Program-made: the position numbers and the translations under genes
Shown here: positions 20,390-30,485 of the stretch, piece after piece
Numbering within the stretch: position 1 is the first letter of the stretch
Layout: each line of letters starts with the position of its first letter
NCBI GenBank assembly: GCA_016928195.1
Contig: JAFGLF010000063.1
Coordinates: forward strand, 1 to 64,000
Length of the DNA stretch: 64,000 nt
Origin: Elusimicrobiota bacterium
Lineage (GTDB): Bacteria > Elusimicrobiota > UBA8919
Direction: 5' to 3'
The notes under the pieces: model-generated
Told to the model about the DNA's origin: nothing
The model's input: only the letters and a program-made list of their open reading frames with translations
Databases searched by the model: none

Positions 20390-22495
20390 AACTTTAAACT
20401 TGTTTCTAAATTCAAACCTGCAGGTGACCAGCCCGAAGCAATCAAACGACTTGTAGAAAGAACGCGAATAAACGCTAATCAAACGCAAATATTCGCGAAC
20501 GATTCGCGTTTTTCTTCTCACCAGGTTTTGTTGGGCGTTACCGGATCAGGAAAAACATTTACTATTGCAAATGTAATAGAAAAACTACAAAAGCCCACCC
20601 TCGTAATATCACACAATAAAACACTTGCCGCACAGCTTTATTCAGAATTCAAGTCATTCTTTCCGTATAATGCGGTTGAATATTTTATCTCATACTATGA
20701 CTATTACCAGCCAGAAGCATATATACCCCAGACAGACACATATATAGAAAAGGATGCCTCAATAAACGATCATATCGACAGGCTGAGGCTAAAAGCAACA
20801 TCATCAATACTGACAAGAAACGATGTAATAGTTGTTGCTTCTGTTTCTTCCATCTACAACCTTGGTTCTCCTTCCGATTTTAGTGAAATGTGTATTATTA
20901 TTGAAAAAGGAATAAAACGCAGCGGATACCGCGATCTTCTACTTAATGAACTTGTAAATATTCATTATGAAAGAAATGATATTGGTTTTGCAAGAGGTAA
21001 ATTTCGTGTCAGAGGCGATATAGTTGAAGTTTTTCCCGCAAACATGGAAACAGCAATACGAATCGAGTTTTTTGGTGATGAAATCGAAAAAATTACCGAA
21101 ATAAGCCCCGTAACCGGACACTCACTCGCCCACTCGCTCACTCGCTGTCTTATATATCCGGCGAAACATTTTGTAACACCGCGGTTGCGGCTGGAAAAAG
21201 CAGTCGAAAATATAAAAAAAGAATTAGAAGAACGTATAAAATTCTTCAAAGACAACGGGAAACTGCTGGAAGCTCAACGTATTGAACAACGTACAAATTA
21301 TGATATAGAAATGCTGCTTGAAATGGGATACTGCCATGGAATAGAAAATTATTCAAGACATCTTTCCGGAAGACCGCCGGGGTCAAGACCGCCATGTCTA
21401 ATAGATTACTTCACGAATGATTTCCTTACTATTATCGATGAATCCCACGTAACAATTCCCCAGATCTACGGCATGTATAAGGGCGACCGGGCAAGAAAGG
21501 AAACTCTTATTGATTTCGGATTCCGTCTTCCGTCCGCATTGGACAATCGTCCGCAAAAATTCGAAGAGTTTGAATCACTGGTAAATAACGTTATCTACTT
21601 ATCTGCAACACCCTCTAAATATGAGCTAAAAAAAGTAAAAGGAATAATAATCGAACAGATCGTCAGACCCACAGGACTTGTAGACCCCGAAGTCATAATT
21701 AAGCCCATAAAAAAACAAGTGGATGATCTGGTCCCGGAAGTAAAAAAGCGGATAAAACACAAAGAACGTATTCTGGTTACAACACTTACAAAAAGGATGG
21801 CAGAGGACCTTGCAGAATACCTTTTTGAAAAAAAATTACGTGTAAAATACATACATTCCGACATTGATGCCCTCGAACGGATTGAAATAATGAACGATTT
21901 GCGCAAAGGTAACTTTGACGTACTTGTAGGGGTTAACCTTCTTAGAGAGGGCCTTGATCTGCCTGAGGTTTCCCTGGTTGCCGTCCTGGATGCTGACAAA
22001 GAAGGTTTCCTGAGAAGCGAAACATCCATAATACAGGTTTGCGGGAGGGCATCCAGAAACATAAACGGTTCGGTTATTCTATACGCAGATAAAATAACAG
22101 GTTCTATGAAACGTGCTATAACCGAAATGAACCGCAGAAGAGAAAAACAGATACTATACAACAAAATTCATAAAATCACTCCTAAATCAATCGTAAAAGC
22201 TGTCTCGGAACTTGAAGAATTCCAATACAAAGCAAAACGTGATTCTCTTACTATCCTGAAGGAAGACGGGATTAAATATGTCTCAAAGAAAAATATCCAC
22301 GGAATAATAAAAAAACTTGAAAAAGAAATGAACGAAGCCGCGGATAATCTGAATTTTGAAGTTGCAGCCATTCTAAGAGACAAAATATTTGAATTAAAAG
22401 ATATGCGAGTTGTCCCACCATCTGCTTACACACCGAAAGGTGTGTCTAGAGACACACAAGCAGGCGGTGGGATTGATAAGAAACAAAAAATATGA
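20387..22495 (+). CDS. uvrB: Excinuclease ABC subunit B, GTG start
   Basis: [47 protein letters not shown]-terminal UVR motif. Confidence 0.97.
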   Translation: MNFKLVSKFKPAGDQPEAIKRLVERTRINANQTQIFANDSRFSSHQVLLGVTGSGKTFTIANVIEKLQKPTLVISHNKTLAAQLYSEFKSFFPYNAVEYFISYYDYYQPEAYIPQTDTYIEKDASINDHIDRLRLKATSSILTRNDVIVVASVSSIYNLGSPSDFSEMCIIIEKGIKRSGYRDLLLNELVNIHYERNDIGFARGKFRVRGDIVEVFPANMETAIRIEFFGDEIEKITEISPVTGHSLAHSLTRCLIYPAKHFVTPRLRLEKAVENIKKELEERIKFFKDNGKLLEAQRIEQRTNYDIEMLLEMGYCHGIENYSRHLSGRPPGSRPPCLIDYFTNDFLTIIDESHVTIPQIYGMYKGDRARKETLIDFGFRLPSALDNRPQKFEEFESLVNNVIYLSATPSKYELKKVKGIIIEQIVRPTGLVDPEVIIKPIKKQVDDLVPEVKKRIKHKERILVTTLTKRMAEDLAEYLFEKKLRVKYIHSDIDALERIEIMNDLRKGNFDVLVGVNLLREGLDLPEVSLVAVLDADKEGFLRSETSIIQVCGRASRNINGSVILYADKITGSMKRAITEMNRRREKQILYNKIHKITPKSIVKAVSELEEFQYKAKRDSLTILKEDGIKYVSKKNIHGIIKKLEKEMNEAADNLNFEVAAILRDKIFELKDMRVVPPSAYTPKGVSRDTQAGGGIDKKQKI
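20459..20512. repeat. CGCGAAT-family element inserted in frame in uvrB, copy 4
   Basis: aacgcgaataaacgctaatcaaacgcaaatattcgcgaacgattcgcgttt encodes [17 protein letters not shown] between LVE and [13 protein letters not shown]. Confidence 0.93.
21118..21150. repeat. cactcactcgcccactcgctcactcgctgtc word repeat in uvrB
   Basis: Reverse complement matches GAGTGAGCGAGT words at the atpA 3' end. Confidence 0.8.
22414..22473. repeat. CCACCACCTGC-family element, copy 2, forming the UvrB C-terminus
   Basis: cccaccatctgcttacacaccgaaaggtgtgtctagagacacacaagcaggcggtggg, inverted ends. Confidence 0.85.
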
Positions 22496-22512
22496 TAAAA
22501 TGATATAAATAT

Positions 22513-23343
22513 ATGGATATTAACACTATTGTTAAACTTGCATTAAAAGAAGACATCGCAAAAGGCGATATAACTACAAATACCTTTATTCCGAAATCAA
22601 TCCGGCGAACTGCGAGATTTGTTGCAAAGGAAAGCGGTATTATTTGCGGGCTTGATATTGCTAAAATAGCTTTTAAACAACTTGACAAAAATATTATATA
22701 TATAAAAAAAACCGGAGATAGCCAGTGGGTAAAAAAAGGTCAGGTATTAGCCGTAATAAAAGGCAATGCACGGGCAATTTTAACCGCTGAGCGTACGGCC
22801 TTAAACTTCCTACAGCATCTTTCAGGAATCGCAACTCTAACAGGAAAATATGTGAAAGAAGTTAAAAGTGAGAGGTCAAAAGTTAGAATCTGTGATACAC
22901 GTAAGACTACACCATTATTAAGAAATCCGGAAAAATATGCTGTCAGATGCGGAGGCGGATGCAATCACCGTCTGAACCTTTCAGATATGGTTATGATAAA
23001 AGACAATCATATAAAATCAGTTAAAAATTTAAAGTTACAAGTTACAAGTTTAAAAAAACATAAACCTAAAATCAAAATCGAAATAGAGGCACGAAGTTTT
23101 AGTCAGGTAAAAAAATTCGTCGTACTTAAACCAGATATAATCATGCTTGATAATATGGAACTTAAAGAAATGCTAAACTCAATAAAATATATAAGAAAAA
23201 ATTCAAACTGTAAAATTGAAATTTCCGGAAATGTCAGCCTGAACAACCTCAGGAAGCTGGTAAATATTAAACCCGATATAATTTCAATAGGAAAGATAAC
23301 ACATTCCGCACCCGCCCTTGACATAAGCCTTGAACTTCTATAA
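22513..23343 (+). CDS. nadC: Nicotinate-nucleotide pyrophosphorylase (carboxylating)
   Basis: AERTALNFLQHLSGIATLTGKYV, DTRKTTPLLRNPEKYAVRCGGGCNHR. Confidence 0.96.
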   Translation: MDINTIVKLALKEDIAKGDITTNTFIPKSIRRTARFVAKESGIICGLDIAKIAFKQLDKNIIYIKKTGDSQWVKKGQVLAVIKGNARAILTAERTALNFLQHLSGIATLTGKYVKEVKSERSKVRICDTRKTTPLLRNPEKYAVRCGGGCNHRLNLSDMVMIKDNHIKSVKNLKLQVTSLKKHKPKIKIEIEARSFSQVKKFVVLKPDIIMLDNMELKEMLNSIKYIRKNSNCKIEISGNVSLNNLRKLVNIKPDIISIGKITHSAPALDISLELL

Positions 23344-23352
23344 ATACCGGTT

Positions 23353-24021
23353 ATGAAATTAGGTGAAAACATAATACGTTTCTCAAAAATCGATTCTACC
23401 CAGAATTTTGCCAAAAAAACCGCCGAAGAATCAGAACCCGGAACTATAATTACCTCAAAAATACAAACTAAAGGCAGAGGCCGGTTTGAACGGAAATGGT
23501 ATTCGCGAAAAGGCGGGCTTTTCTTCTCCATAATATTAAAACCGCAAATTGAACCGCAAAAAATCCCTATTTTAACCTATAAGATGGCTTTGGCTATACT
23601 GGATACAATAAAAGAAATCTTAACCTTAAAACAGCAAAAACAATTTTTAGTATTTCTTAAACGGCCGAATGATGTAATGATACTACAGAATCCGCCAGCT
23701 GGCGGAGAGAAAAGAGTCCGCCAGCTGGCGGAGAGAAAAGAACAGGAAGGGACAAGATATAAAAAAATAGCGGGGATTCTGACTGAAAGTTCTATACGTA
23801 AAAATAAAACCGACTGGGTTATCATCGGCGCAGGAATAAACATTAACAATATTATCCCCTTATCAATTAAAAATACAGCGGTCTCACTTAAAGAAATTGC
23901 CTTTAAAAAAAATATTTCCCTGGCTTTAGTTTTCAATAAAACCATAAAAAATTTCAAGAAATATTATAATTTATCCAATAATGAAGTACTGAAAAAGTAT
24001 AAGAAAAACTCTTTGAATTAA
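23353..24021 (+). CDS. birA: Biotin--[acetyl-CoA-carboxylase] ligase
   Basis: FSKIDSTQNFAKK, KGRGRFERKWYS, KRPNDVMI...KKIAGILTES. Confidence 0.93.
   Translation: MKLGENIIRFSKIDSTQNFAKKTAEESEPGTIITSKIQTKGRGRFERKWYSRKGGLFFSIILKPQIEPQKIPILTYKMALAILDTIKEILTLKQQKQFLVFLKRPNDVMILQNPPAGGEKRVRQLAERKEQEGTRYKKIAGILTESSIRKNKTDWVIIGAGININNIIPLSIKNTAVSLKEIAFKKNISLALVFNKTIKNFKKYYNLSNNEVLKKYKKNSLN
23691..23741. repeat. Two tandem copies of TCCGCCAGCTGGCGGAGAGAAAAGAG (26-bp period) inside birA
   Basis: Direct repeat of a palindromic unit. Confidence 0.95.
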
Positions 24022-24032
24022 GTATTTGTTGG

Positions 24033-24060
24033 ACTTGTCCCACCACCTGCTTATTCACCA
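24033..24060. repeat. Partial CCACCACCTGC-family copy downstream of birA
   Basis: gtcccaccacctgcttattcaccacgcgg. Confidence 0.55.
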
Positions 24061-24089
24061 CGCGGATTGGTAGTTTTTTTCAATAGTTA

Positions 24090-24198
24090 TGTTGGGTACC
24101 GATACCAGAGACTTCGTCACGGTACGGGGATTACCCTGCGCCGCCCGCTCCGACTCGTCGTAGACGAGGCGAGAGCTTTGCTCTGGCGCAGGGGGTTG
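24090..24198. repeat. Structured GC-rich element H1 (ccctgcgcc ... ggcgcaggg) ending in ggggTTGATT
   Basis: Inverted arms 24134-24142 and 24185-24193; inner ataccagagacttcgtcacggtacgggg resembles the reverse complement of 29292-29337. Confidence 0.65.
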
Positions 24199-24224
24199 AT
24201 TTTTTGAGAAAAGTTAGATATAAT
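24196..24224 (+). promoter_or_regulatory. Promoter TTGATT-N17-TATAAT
   Basis: -35 lies at the end of repeat H1. Confidence 0.7.
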
Positions 24225-24261
24225 AGTAACATTAATATTCTACTAATTAGAGGTTTCCCTT

Positions 24262-24831
24262 ATGACGGGATTATTGAATATAGTAAACAATTTAAATACC
24301 TTATGGCTTGTTATAATAATTGCCCTGGGATTATGTTTCATCACTGTATCCGTTGTACTTCTGCTTCTGGAAAGAGCCAAAAGAGAAACAGTAGAGGATT
24401 TTTCACAACAGGACAAAAAAATGATTATAGGGCTGGTGGAAGAAAGAATCGACGAACTTACAGCGAAAATGGATCTTTTCAGGGAAGATATAGAGAACTC
24501 AACACAAACCGTATTTAATAAAATTACCTCAAAAGTCGACGAATTAAAAACATCACATGATCAGACTAAATCACTAAGCACAGATAGTTTAACTCCGGCA
24601 ATTTCCGGCCTTACTGAACGTATCGATGCCATTTCCCAAAAACTTGAAGAAATAAAAAAATCATTAAGCCACAGCAAACCATCCGGTATTGTAGAAAGCC
24701 TATCTATTCTAATTTCCAATCTTGGTGACAATATAGAAGGTATTGCTAAAAAAATGGATGTACTTCAGGAAGAAATCAATAAAATAGAAGCAAAAACTAA
24801 TTTATTATACCCTGACAAAAAGGATGAATAA
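24262..24831 (+). CDS. Membrane-anchored coiled-coil protein of unknown function
   Basis: One TM segment then heptad-rich helices. Confidence 0.6.
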   Translation: MTGLLNIVNNLNTLWLVIIIALGLCFITVSVVLLLLERAKRETVEDFSQQDKKMIIGLVEERIDELTAKMDLFREDIENSTQTVFNKITSKVDELKTSHDQTKSLSTDSLTPAISGLTERIDAISQKLEEIKKSLSHSKPSGIVESLSILISNLGDNIEGIAKKMDVLQEEINKIEAKTNLLYPDKKDE

Positions 24832-25258
24832 AAAATTTATTCCATATATAGGATTTATAATCGGCATTATTTTACTTCTATCCGGCGGGGGACTTTTATA
24901 TTTGAAAGAAAAATATTTAAAATCTGCCAGAGGTACTGCTTATTTGGCAAAAAAGAAGGAAAAAGAGAAAAAGGTTAATGTTGTGGTTTCAAAAACAAGA
25001 AACATTGAATTCATGTATAGAAACTCCAAACCTAAAAAAGTATATCTTATAGGAGATTTCAACAAATGGCAAAAAACAGCTACTCCTATGACCAAAGACA
25101 AAAATCATAAATGGACAGTTATGCTCAAACTGCGTCCGGGAAAATACAAATACTGTTTCCTGGTTGACGGTAAATGGAAAAATGATCCTAATAACAGAGA
25201 AACTACGAGATATAAAAACAGAAAAGTATCAATTCTCATAGTAAAACCGTTAAAATGA
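24824..25258 (+). CDS. Membrane-anchored AMPK1-type glycogen-binding (CBM48-like) domain protein
   Basis: TM then VYLIGDFNKWQKTATPMTKDKNHKWTVMLKLRPGKYKYCFLVDGKWKNDP. Confidence 0.8.
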   Translation: MNKKFIPYIGFIIGIILLLSGGGLLYLKEKYLKSARGTAYLAKKKEKEKKVNVVVSKTRNIEFMYRNSKPKKVYLIGDFNKWQKTATPMTKDKNHKWTVMLKLRPGKYKYCFLVDGKWKNDPNNRETTRYKNRKVSILIVKPLK

Positions 25259-25335
25259 CCCCACCACCTGCCTATACACCGAAGGTGGATGGGGTTATAC
25301 ATCAGCCTAAATGGCCGAAGGCAGGTGGTGGGGTG
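25258..25335. repeat. CCACCACCTGC-family element, copy 3; its right end forms the coaX GTG start
   Basis: accccaccacctgcctatacaccgaaggtgg...ggccgaaggcaggtggtggggtg. Confidence 0.85.
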
Positions 25336-26088
25336 ACTCTACTCGCAATAGATATTGGAAACACAACTATTAATATCGGGCTCTTTTCCGCCACAAAGAC
25401 CGGCGGATCCGTCTCAGGCGGAGAAAACAAGATGATTTTAAGTAGAAGTTTTTTAACAAAAGATTATGGTAAAAATTACTCCACAATCGGCAGAATACCT
25501 CATAAAAATGCCATAATTTCGTCGGTTGTCCCTGATTTAACCGCCAAAGTTAAAAAAAATCTTAAAAACCCGTATATTGTCAGCTATAAAAATATACCTA
25601 TGAAAGTAAAACTAAAAAATCCTGCACAGGCAGGTGCCGACCGGCTTGTAAATGCCGTAGCAGTAAAAACACTTTTTGGTTATCCGGCTATTGTAATTGA
25701 CATGGGTACTGCTACAACAATAGATAAAATCTCAGCAAAAGGGGAATATGCAGGCGGGATGATTGCACCCGGGCTGGAAATGTCGGTAGCTTCACTTTAT
25801 GAAAAAACAGCGAAATTACCAAAAATAAAGCTATCCCAAAAATTACTAAAGAATTTTTCTATAGGCAAAAATACTAAAGAAGCAATTCTTGCCGGTGTAT
25901 TCACAAACCATATAGGATTTTTAAAAGAAGCAATTAGAAGGATCCAAAAATCCGATAAACGGCGTGCTAAAATCATACTGACGGGCGGTTATGCAGATTA
26001 TTTTTCCGGATATATCGAGCATTCAATAGTTGATAAAAATCTTACACTTAAAGGCCTTAAGATTATTTTTGACCACTTAAATAAGTAA
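25333..26088 (+). CDS. coaX: Type III pantothenate kinase (ORF track start 25255 reads through the repeat)
   Basis: TLLAIDIGNTTINIGLF, GADRLVNAVAV, IDMGTATTID, GGMIAPGLEMS. Confidence 0.92.
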   Translation: MTLLAIDIGNTTINIGLFSATKTGGSVSGGENKMILSRSFLTKDYGKNYSTIGRIPHKNAIISSVVPDLTAKVKKNLKNPYIVSYKNIPMKVKLKNPAQAGADRLVNAVAVKTLFGYPAIVIDMGTATTIDKISAKGEYAGGMIAPGLEMSVASLYEKTAKLPKIKLSQKLLKNFSIGKNTKEAILAGVFTNHIGFLKEAIRRIQKSDKRRAKIILTGGYADYFSGYIEHSIVDKNLTLKGLKIIFDHLNK

Positions 26089-26142
26089 ACATAAATTTTG
26101 GATTTCGAAATTCGAATTTCGGATTTAATGAAGGGAGGTATT

Positions 26143-26943
26143 ATGTTAAACAAAATGTCGAAGACCCGCAGTGGCGGAAAAAAAATTCTGGCAGTTATCT
26201 CTATCTGTCTTTTTACATCCTGTTATGTTTTCTGCAAAACACCTGATTTTGACGCATTGACCACATATCTTGAAAAAAATTATGTAAAGTCACTTGCAAA
26301 GGATATGGGTGCCGTTATCGCAGGAAATATGTTTCACTCCGGCATAAATCTCGGTTTTCCGGGTGTTGATGTCGGCATCGGAATGTCAGCTGTAACAAAA
26401 CCAAGTAAAGGAGACAAAATATTAAGGGATAGCCTGGGTTCAATCGGAAATTCCGATGATGTTATGTACGGTTTGCCGTTTATATATGCATCGATAGGGC
26501 TTCCGGCAAGGTTCGATATTATGGTCCGCGGATATCCTGAAACAGAAAATATCGAACTTTTTGGTGCAGGCTTAAAACACTGTATTGTAAGTAAGGAGCT
26601 TGGAGTTGTGGAGTTGGGGTTATCCACTATGTATTCATATAACTCGTTAAAATATACAAATTTCAAATCGGATGTTCATACGGTATCCGGTATATTTTCA
26701 GTAAAAGTCCCGGTTGTCGAACCATATGTAGGGGTAGCATTTGACAGTACCTCGCTTGAAACAGATCTTTCTTCAGCAGCATTAGCATTAATATCAAAAA
26801 CAAATATTGATGTATCGGAATCCCAGACAAGATTTGTCGGAGGCCTTAATATTTCTCCGTTTCCATTTACCTACATTAATGTAGCAGGTACATACTCTGT
26901 AACCTACGTAGGTGTAGACCTTGGCTTAGGCTTTAAATTTTAA
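26143..26943 (+). CDS. Predicted outer-membrane beta-barrel protein (ORF track start 26098)
   Basis: SD ggagg before ATG 26143; signal peptide; C-terminal GLGFKF. Confidence 0.55.
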   Translation: MLNKMSKTRSGGKKILAVISICLFTSCYVFCKTPDFDALTTYLEKNYVKSLAKDMGAVIAGNMFHSGINLGFPGVDVGIGMSAVTKPSKGDKILRDSLGSIGNSDDVMYGLPFIYASIGLPARFDIMVRGYPETENIELFGAGLKHCIVSKELGVVELGLSTMYSYNSLKYTNFKSDVHTVSGIFSVKVPVVEPYVGVAFDSTSLETDLSSAALALISKTNIDVSESQTRFVGGLNISPFPFTYINVAGTYSVTYVGVDLGLGFKF

Positions 26944-26969
26944 ACATAATATAAACGTGCGAACTTGCT

Positions 26970-27001
26970 CTACCATCCCGACAAGTCGGGGTGGTGGGGT
27001 T
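26970..27001. repeat. Partial CCACC/GGTGGTGGGG element, right end in the groES -35
   Basis: taccatcccgacaagtcggggtggtggggtt. Confidence 0.6.
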
Positions 27002-27027
27002 GACTTTAAAGTTTTTTTGAGTATAAT
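27000..27027 (+). promoter_or_regulatory. Promoter TTGACT-N16-TATAAT for groESL
   Basis: -35 directly at the repeat end GGTGGGG. Confidence 0.75.
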
Positions 27028-27071
27028 ATTTTTTTTGAATCTTTTTTTAAGTAACTGCATCTAAATAGAAC

Positions 27072-27180
27072 ACAACGCAAATGAACGCAAATATTGAGAC
27101 AACGCGAATAAGCGCGAAAAAAAATAATATAAATATTCGCGAAAATTAGCGTTTGATTAGCGACAATTCGCGTTAAGTGA
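27072..27180. repeat. CGCGAAT-family element, copy 5, in the groES 5' leader
   Basis: acaacgcaaatgaacgcaaat...aacgcgaataagcgcg...tattcgcgaaaattagcgtttgattagcgacaattcgcgtta. Confidence 0.88.
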
Positions 27181-27207
27181 AGCTAAAAAGGAGGAGGTGA
27201 AGTTTTT

Positions 27208-27495
27208 ATGAAGTTGGAACCGCTTGGTGACAGGGTACTTGTCAAACCGTCTGAGGAAAAAGAAGTAAAAAAAGGCGGCATTATTATACCTGATACCGCA
27301 AAGGAAAAACCAATGGAAGGCGAAATAATCGCAGTCGGGCCCGGCAAAGTTGACGACTCAGGTAAAAAAATTCCTATGGATGTTAAGGTGGGCGACAAAA
27401 TTCTTTACGGCAAATACTCAGGTACAGAAGTAAAATTTGACGGCAAGGAATACCTTATAATGCAGCAGGATGATATACTTTGCAAAATAAAATAG
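27208..27495 (+). CDS. groES: Co-chaperonin GroES
   Basis: [33 protein letters not shown]. Confidence 0.98.
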   Translation: MKLEPLGDRVLVKPSEEKEVKKGGIIIPDTAKEKPMEGEIIAVGPGKVDDSGKKIPMDVKVGDKILYGKYSGTEVKFDGKEYLIMQQDDILCKIK

Positions 27496-27499
27496 TTGA

Positions 27500-29176
<1,677 letters not shown>

Positions 29177-29180
29177 AAAA

Positions 29181-29232
29181 CAACGCGAATATTCGCGAAT
29201 GAAATACTCAAACGCGAATTAACACAAATATT
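29181..29232. repeat. CGCGAAT-family element, copy 6
   Basis: aacgcgaatattcgcgaatgaaatactcaaacgcgaatta. Confidence 0.8.
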
Positions 29233-29237
29233 AATTA

Positions 29238-29273
29238 AAAAAGGGGCCTCGATAAAATCGGGGTCCTTTTTTT
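29238..29273 (+). terminator. Intrinsic terminator after groEL
   Basis: aaaaggggcctcgat-aaaa-tcggggtcctttttttt. Confidence 0.8.
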
Positions 29274-29274
29274 T

Positions 29275-29338
29275 ACCCCGAACTTGTTCTGGTATAGGGC
29301 TCTGCCCTGTACCGTGCCGAAGGCTCTGATACAGGGGT
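29275..29338. repeat. Element H2, inverted relative to H1
   Basis: Reverse complement cccctgtatcagagccttcggcacggtacaggg resembles H1 ataccagagacttcgtcacggtacgggg. Confidence 0.6.
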
Positions 29339-29373
29339 TGCTTTTTCTCAAATAATATTATATACTATATAAA

Positions 29374-29434
29374 GACTGATTACAGCGATAAGAAAGAAAA
29401 TTACAGTGATTTTGACTTATCACTGTAATCTATT
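29374..29434. repeat. ctgattacagcgataa-family inverted word repeat
   Basis: ctgattacagcgataag...ttacagtgattttgacttatcactgtaatc; related copy at 55672-55774. Confidence 0.65.
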
Positions 29435-29460
29435 TTCAAAATCTCCGGAATCATACTCAA

Positions 29461-30084
29461 ATGAAAATACTGATTGTTGATAAAAGAAACCTGATACGCA
29501 ATGCTTTTGTTTCTTTATTGAAACAGATAAAAAATATAACCATAGTCGGTGAAACAGATAATATAGATGAATGCCTCAAATTATGCAAAAAAAACTTACC
29601 TGATATCGTACTTGCCGGGGAAATCGATGCTACATTAATTAAAGGTAATATTACACATCAAATAAAATCAAAATGTCCAAAAGTACATGTTTTGATAGTA
29701 ACCGAGGAACAGCGAAATGCCATGCTTGACGATTTTGCCTCAGGTGCAGACGGCTATATATCAAGCTCCTGGAGTTCTAAAGAGCTTGAAAATGCTTTAA
29801 ACCATTTCCACAGAGAAGGCATACTTATCCCGCGGAAAATGGCAATAAGACTGGTAAAAGAATTAAAGGAGAAACCGGGATTTCAGAGAGCGAGCCTTAC
29901 ACCTATGGAAGCAGAGATTTTAAGGCTGTTATGCCAGGGCAAACTGAACAAAGAGATTGCCGGCATACTTGGCAAAAATGAAAAAAGCATAAAAAACTAC
30001 CTGCATGTTATTTACATAAAACTCGGTGTTACCCGTCGGTCAGAAGCCATCGCAAAAGTTTTCTCAGGACTAAAGGTCCTATGA
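29461..30084 (+). CDS. NarL/LuxR-family response regulator with degenerate receiver
   Basis: Receiver fold plus HTH LTPMEAEILRLLCQGKLNKEIAGILGKNEKSIKNYLHVIYIKLGV. Confidence 0.88.
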   Translation: MKILIVDKRNLIRNAFVSLLKQIKNITIVGETDNIDECLKLCKKNLPDIVLAGEIDATLIKGNITHQIKSKCPKVHVLIVTEEQRNAMLDDFASGADGYISSSWSSKELENALNHFHREGILIPRKMAIRLVKELKEKPGFQRASLTPMEAEILRLLCQGKLNKEIAGILGKNEKSIKNYLHVIYIKLGVTRRSEAIAKVFSGLKVL

Positions 30085-30147
30085 CCTTTAGCCTACCAAA
30101 AGACCTATGCCTCTCACCTTCCCTTTGGACATGTGCCTAAAAATAGA

Positions 30148-30175
30148 TTGACAAAAATCAAAACCGTATTATACT
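30148..30175 (+). promoter_or_regulatory. Promoter TTGACA-N16-TATACT upstream of tandem riboswitches
   Basis: Hexamers at 30148-30153 and 30170-30175. Confidence 0.8.
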
Positions 30176-30185
30176 TATAGTAGGA

Positions 30186-30331
30186 AACGATAAAGGCAAA
30201 CCTAGAATGGCGGTTCAATAGTTCAATGGCTCTAATGTTCTCAAGAACTTAAGAACCCAAGAACATACGAACTGACTTTTCGGGGGCGCAAAACCACGAA
30301 CCCGATGTATCGGGTAGCCGAGTTGCCGAAT
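30186..30331 (+). promoter_or_regulatory. GEMM-I (c-di-GMP-I type) riboswitch aptamer 1
   Basis: AAAGGCAAACC ... GGGGGCGCAAAACCACGAACCCGATGTATCGGGTAGCCGAGTTGCCGAA. Confidence 0.88.
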
Positions 30332-30376
30332 TAATTGTCATAAAATGACAATTAACAGGTAATTCGGTTTTTTTAT
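30326..30376 (+). terminator. Intrinsic terminator after aptamer 1
   Basis: CCGAATTA...TAATTCGG + TTTTTTT, inner hairpin ttaattgtcataaaatgacaattaa. Confidence 0.85.
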
Positions 30377-30377
30377 G

Positions 30378-30478
30378 AAAAACGATTACACAGATTACGA
30401 AAGAACGATTACACAGATTAAAGTCAATGACTTAATCCGCGGAATCCGTGTTTTTCATCCGTGTAATCCGCGTTAGTT
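30378..30478. repeat. cacagattac / aatccgtg-family inverted element between the two riboswitches
   Basis: gattacacagattacgaaag...agtcaatgacttaatccgcggaatccgtg...catccgtgtaatccgcg; similar copy at 61355-61456. Confidence 0.88.
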
Positions 30479-30485
30479 AACAACG

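Noticed and set aside
21595-22164. 189-aa antisense ORF
   Set aside because: Lies entirely opposite uvrB; Ser/Arg-rich low-complexity product typical of spurious antisense frames.
24090-24198. Structured ncRNA gene in the GC-rich hairpin region
   Set aside because: A related inverted copy at 29275-29338 makes a repeat more likely than a specific RNA; no known family recognised.
24204-24518. 104-aa + strand ORF
   Set aside because: Overlaps the better supported 24262-24831 gene in another frame and starts in the promoter region.
26944-27207. CIRCE operator before groES
   Set aside because: Looked for TTAGCACTC-N9-GAGTGCTAA; not present.
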